Made by a program: the position numbers and the translations under genes. The notes below the pieces were generated by a model that saw only the letters and a list, made by a program, of their open reading frames with translations, searched no databases and was not told the origin of the DNA. DNA of 38,503 nt, from contig BAHP02000122.1 in assembly GCA_000508865.1 (NCBI GenBank), positions 1 through 38,503 of the forward strand, written 5' to 3'. Each line of letters opens with the position of its first letter. Position 1 is the first letter of the stretch. Below are positions 36,920 through 38,503 of this stretch, in pieces. Origin of the DNA: Clostridiales bacterium VE202-01 (GTDB lineage: Bacteria; Bacillota_I; Bacilli_A; Erysipelotrichales; Coprobacillaceae).

Positions 36920-38082
36920 AAATAGCAGTAGCAGGAACAGGATATGTTGGATTGAGTATCGCAACATTATTATCACAGCATCATGAAGTCATTGCTTTAG
37001 ATGTTGTTAAGGAAAAAGTAGATATGATTAATAATCGTATCTCTCCTATTAAAGATAAAGAAATTGAAGAATATTTAAAAACTAAAGACTTAGATTTAAA
37101 AGCAACTCTTGATAAAGAAGTTGCTTTTAATAACGCCAAATTTGTAATCATTAGTACTCCTACTAATTATGATTCCAAAAAAAATTATTTCGATACTTCA
37201 TCTGTAGAAGAAACTATAGAATCGGTATTGAAAATCAATCCAAATGCAGTGATGGTGATCAAATCAACTATCCCTGTAGGATTTACAAAATCAATGAAAG
37301 AAAAATATGGTATCGATAATTTAATGTTTTCACCAGAATTTTTAAGAGAAGGGAAAGCTTTGTATGATAATCTTTACCCTTCTAGAATAGTAGTAGGTGA
37401 ACAAAGTGAAAGAGCTAAAGAATTTGCAGGATTATTAAAAGAAGGTGCTATTAAAGAAGATATTCCAATATTGTTTACTGACAGTACAGAAGCAGAAGCA
37501 ATTAAATTATTTGCTAATACGTATCTAGCTTTAAGAGTATCATATTTCAATGAATTGGATACATATGCAGAAATGAAAGGATTAAATACTAAACAGATAA
37601 TTGAAGGAATAGGATTAGATCCAAGAATCGGTAGTCATTATAATAATCCATCATTCGGATATGGCGGATACTGTTTACCAAAAGATACTAAACAGTTAAA
37701 AGCTAATTATAAAGATGTGCCAGAAAATCTAATCAGTGCAATCGTTGAAAGTAACAGAACTAGAAAAGATCATATAGCGCAAATGATAATTGATAAAGGA
37801 CCTAAGGTAGTAGGAATATATCGCTTAACAATGAAAACAGACAGTGATAACTTCAGGGCATCATCGATTCAGGGAATAATGAAACGAATCAAAGCAAAAG
37901 GAATAGAAGTAGTGGTATATGAACCAACATTAAAAGAAGATAATTTTTATAACAGTAAAGTGATAAAAGATTTAGAAGAATTTAAAAGACTAAGTGATGT
38001 AATCGTAGTAAATAGAATGAATGATGAATTAAGCGATGTAGAAGATAAGATCTATACAAGAGATCTATATAAGAGGGATTAA
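36916..38082 (+). CDS. ugd: UDP-glucose/UDP-sugar 6-dehydrogenase
   Basis: NAD-dependent dehydrogenase of 388 residues that oxidises UDP-glucose to UDP-glucuronate. GTGYVG (residues 7-12) binds [18 protein letters not shown], Lys197 and Asn201 in [13 protein letters not shown], and the catalytic Cys253 in [11 protein letters not shown] complete the active site. ATG 36916 overlaps the previous stop (ATGA) and fits the family start; the upstream ATG at 36904 would add four residues. Intact and less AT-rich than its neighbours, in the manner of a more widely shared gene. Supplies glucuronate, or a related uronic acid, to the locus-2 polymer or to a general pool. Confidence 0.93.
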   Translation: MKIAVAGTGYVGLSIATLLSQHHEVIALDVVKEKVDMINNRISPIKDKEIEEYLKTKDLDLKATLDKEVAFNNAKFVIISTPTNYDSKKNYFDTSSVEETIESVLKINPNAVMVIKSTIPVGFTKSMKEKYGIDNLMFSPEFLREGKALYDNLYPSRIVVGEQSERAKEFAGLLKEGAIKEDIPILFTDSTEAEAIKLFANTYLALRVSYFNELDTYAEMKGLNTKQIIEGIGLDPRIGSHYNNPSFGYGGYCLPKDTKQLKANYKDVPENLISAIVESNRTRKDHIAQMIIDKGPKVVGIYRLTMKTDSDNFRASSIQGIMKRIKAKGIEVVVYEPTLKEDNFYNSKVIKDLEEFKRLSDVIVVNRMNDELSDVEDKIYTRDLYKRD

Positions 38083-38094
38083 GGAGGAGCTAGG

Positions 38095-38503
38095 ATGAGT
38101 CAATTTAAAGATAAAACATTATTAATTACTGGAGGAACTGGTTCCTTCGGTAATGCAGTATTAAATAGATTTCTAGAAACTGATATCAAAGAAATCAGAG
38201 TCTTTTCTAGAGATGAATTAAAACAGGATAATATGAGACATGAATATCAGGCGAAATATCCTAATGTTTTTCATAAGCTTAAGTTTTATATCGGGAATGT
38301 CAGAGATATAAATTCTATCAAAAATGCTATGTATGGTGTTGATTATGTCTATCATGCTGCTGCTTTAAAACAGGTACCAAGCTGTGAATTCTTTCCTATC
38401 GAAGCAGTTAAAACTAATGTTCTAGGGACAGAAAATGTCTTAACTGCAGCAATAGAATGCAATGTTAAAAGAGTTGTTTGTTTAAGTACCGATAAAGCAG
38501 CTT
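38095..38503 (+). CDS. capE: CapE/FnlA-type UDP-GlcNAc 4,6-dehydratase (5-epimerising), partial
   Basis: First 136 residues of a short-chain dehydrogenase-type enzyme; the gene runs off the right edge. ITGGTGSFGNAVLNRFLETD binds NADP, and VFSRDELKQDNMRHE, FYIGNVRDI, HAAALKQVPSCEFFP and EAVKTNVLGTENVLTAA match the FnlA/CapE/WbjB group that begins UDP-L-FucNAc synthesis (capE, capF, capG order). The close relatives PseB and CapD share the fold, so the product is not fully certain. ATG 38095 lies six bases after AAGGAGGAG. I would expect capF- and capG-like genes to follow beyond the window. Confidence 0.87.
   Translation, partial: MSQFKDKTLLITGGTGSFGNAVLNRFLETDIKEIRVFSRDELKQDNMRHEYQAKYPNVFHKLKFYIGNVRDINSIKNAMYGVDYVYHAAALKQVPSCEFFPIEAVKTNVLGTENVLTAAIECNVKRVVCLSTDKAA

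Noticed and set aside
52-38503. Opposite-strand and out-of-frame readings of 60-110 codons inside the large genes
   Set aside because: They lie fully inside genes with clear protein motifs, lack ribosome sites and show no family resemblance, so they are chance frames.
1-38503. CRISPR arrays, tRNA or rRNA genes, insertion sequences
   Set aside because: No regularly spaced repeats, no cloverleaf or rRNA-like stretches and no transposase motif were seen.

Overview
The window is a low-GC, strongly AT-rich stretch from a Gram-positive-type bacterium. Shine-Dalgarno sites are of the GGAGG kind, TTG and GTG starts are common, the genes use TGA as a stop, and the intrinsic terminators look like those of Bacillota. 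The gene content and protein style suggest a gut Erysipelotrichia/Clostridia-like commensal, but this is an inference and no rRNA or housekeeping gene is present to confirm it. Almost everything here builds cell-surface polysaccharide.

Layout: (1) 52-16762, capsule/exopolysaccharide locus 1. It runs aminotransferase, initiating phosphoglycosyl transferase, GNAT-PLP fusion enzyme, ATP-grasp enzyme, then glycosyltransferases of GT4, GT2 and GT32-like types, a hexapeptide acetyltransferase, Wzy, more GT2 enzymes, a DUF1919 protein, a CDP-glycerol-type glycerophosphotransferase, Wzx and a nucleotidyltransferase. (2) 16763-19875, an island between the loci: two intrinsic terminators, a leftward acyltransferase with its own promoter and terminator, a tyrosine recombinase preceded by a perfect inverted repeat, and a promoter-leader-terminator arrangement. 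(3) 19876-38503, locus 2. It starts with an almost identical aminotransferase, then an intact phosphoglycosyl transferase, a paralogous ATP-grasp enzyme, several GT4 enzymes, a hexapeptide acetyltransferase, a TupA-like protein, Wzy, Wzx, a GT-D-like protein, a pyruvyl transferase, an F420-hydrogenase-beta-like protein, UDP-glucose dehydrogenase and the start of a CapE/FnlA-type dehydratase, cut by the window end.

How the genes work together: each locus has what a Wzy-dependent pathway needs. An amino-sugar aminotransferase and a phosphoglycosyl transferase make the first undecaprenyl-linked sugar, glycosyltransferases extend the repeat unit, Wzx flips it and Wzy polymerises it. Acetyl, pyruvyl, glycerol-phosphate and possibly amino-acid groups decorate it. 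The shared aminotransferase, phosphoglycosyl transferase and ATP-grasp genes at the head of both loci look like a conserved initiation cassette.

Oddities: at least 17 single-base indels break 12 genes, mostly in runs of A or T. Downstream motifs are intact and I found no clear nonsense substitutions. This fits homopolymer sequencing error best, but slippage-based phase variation or silent loci are possible. I therefore give each broken gene as one feature with the repaired extent and name the likely indel. The recombinase with its repeat and the locus-2 leader with its terminator are the best candidates for a regulatory switch.
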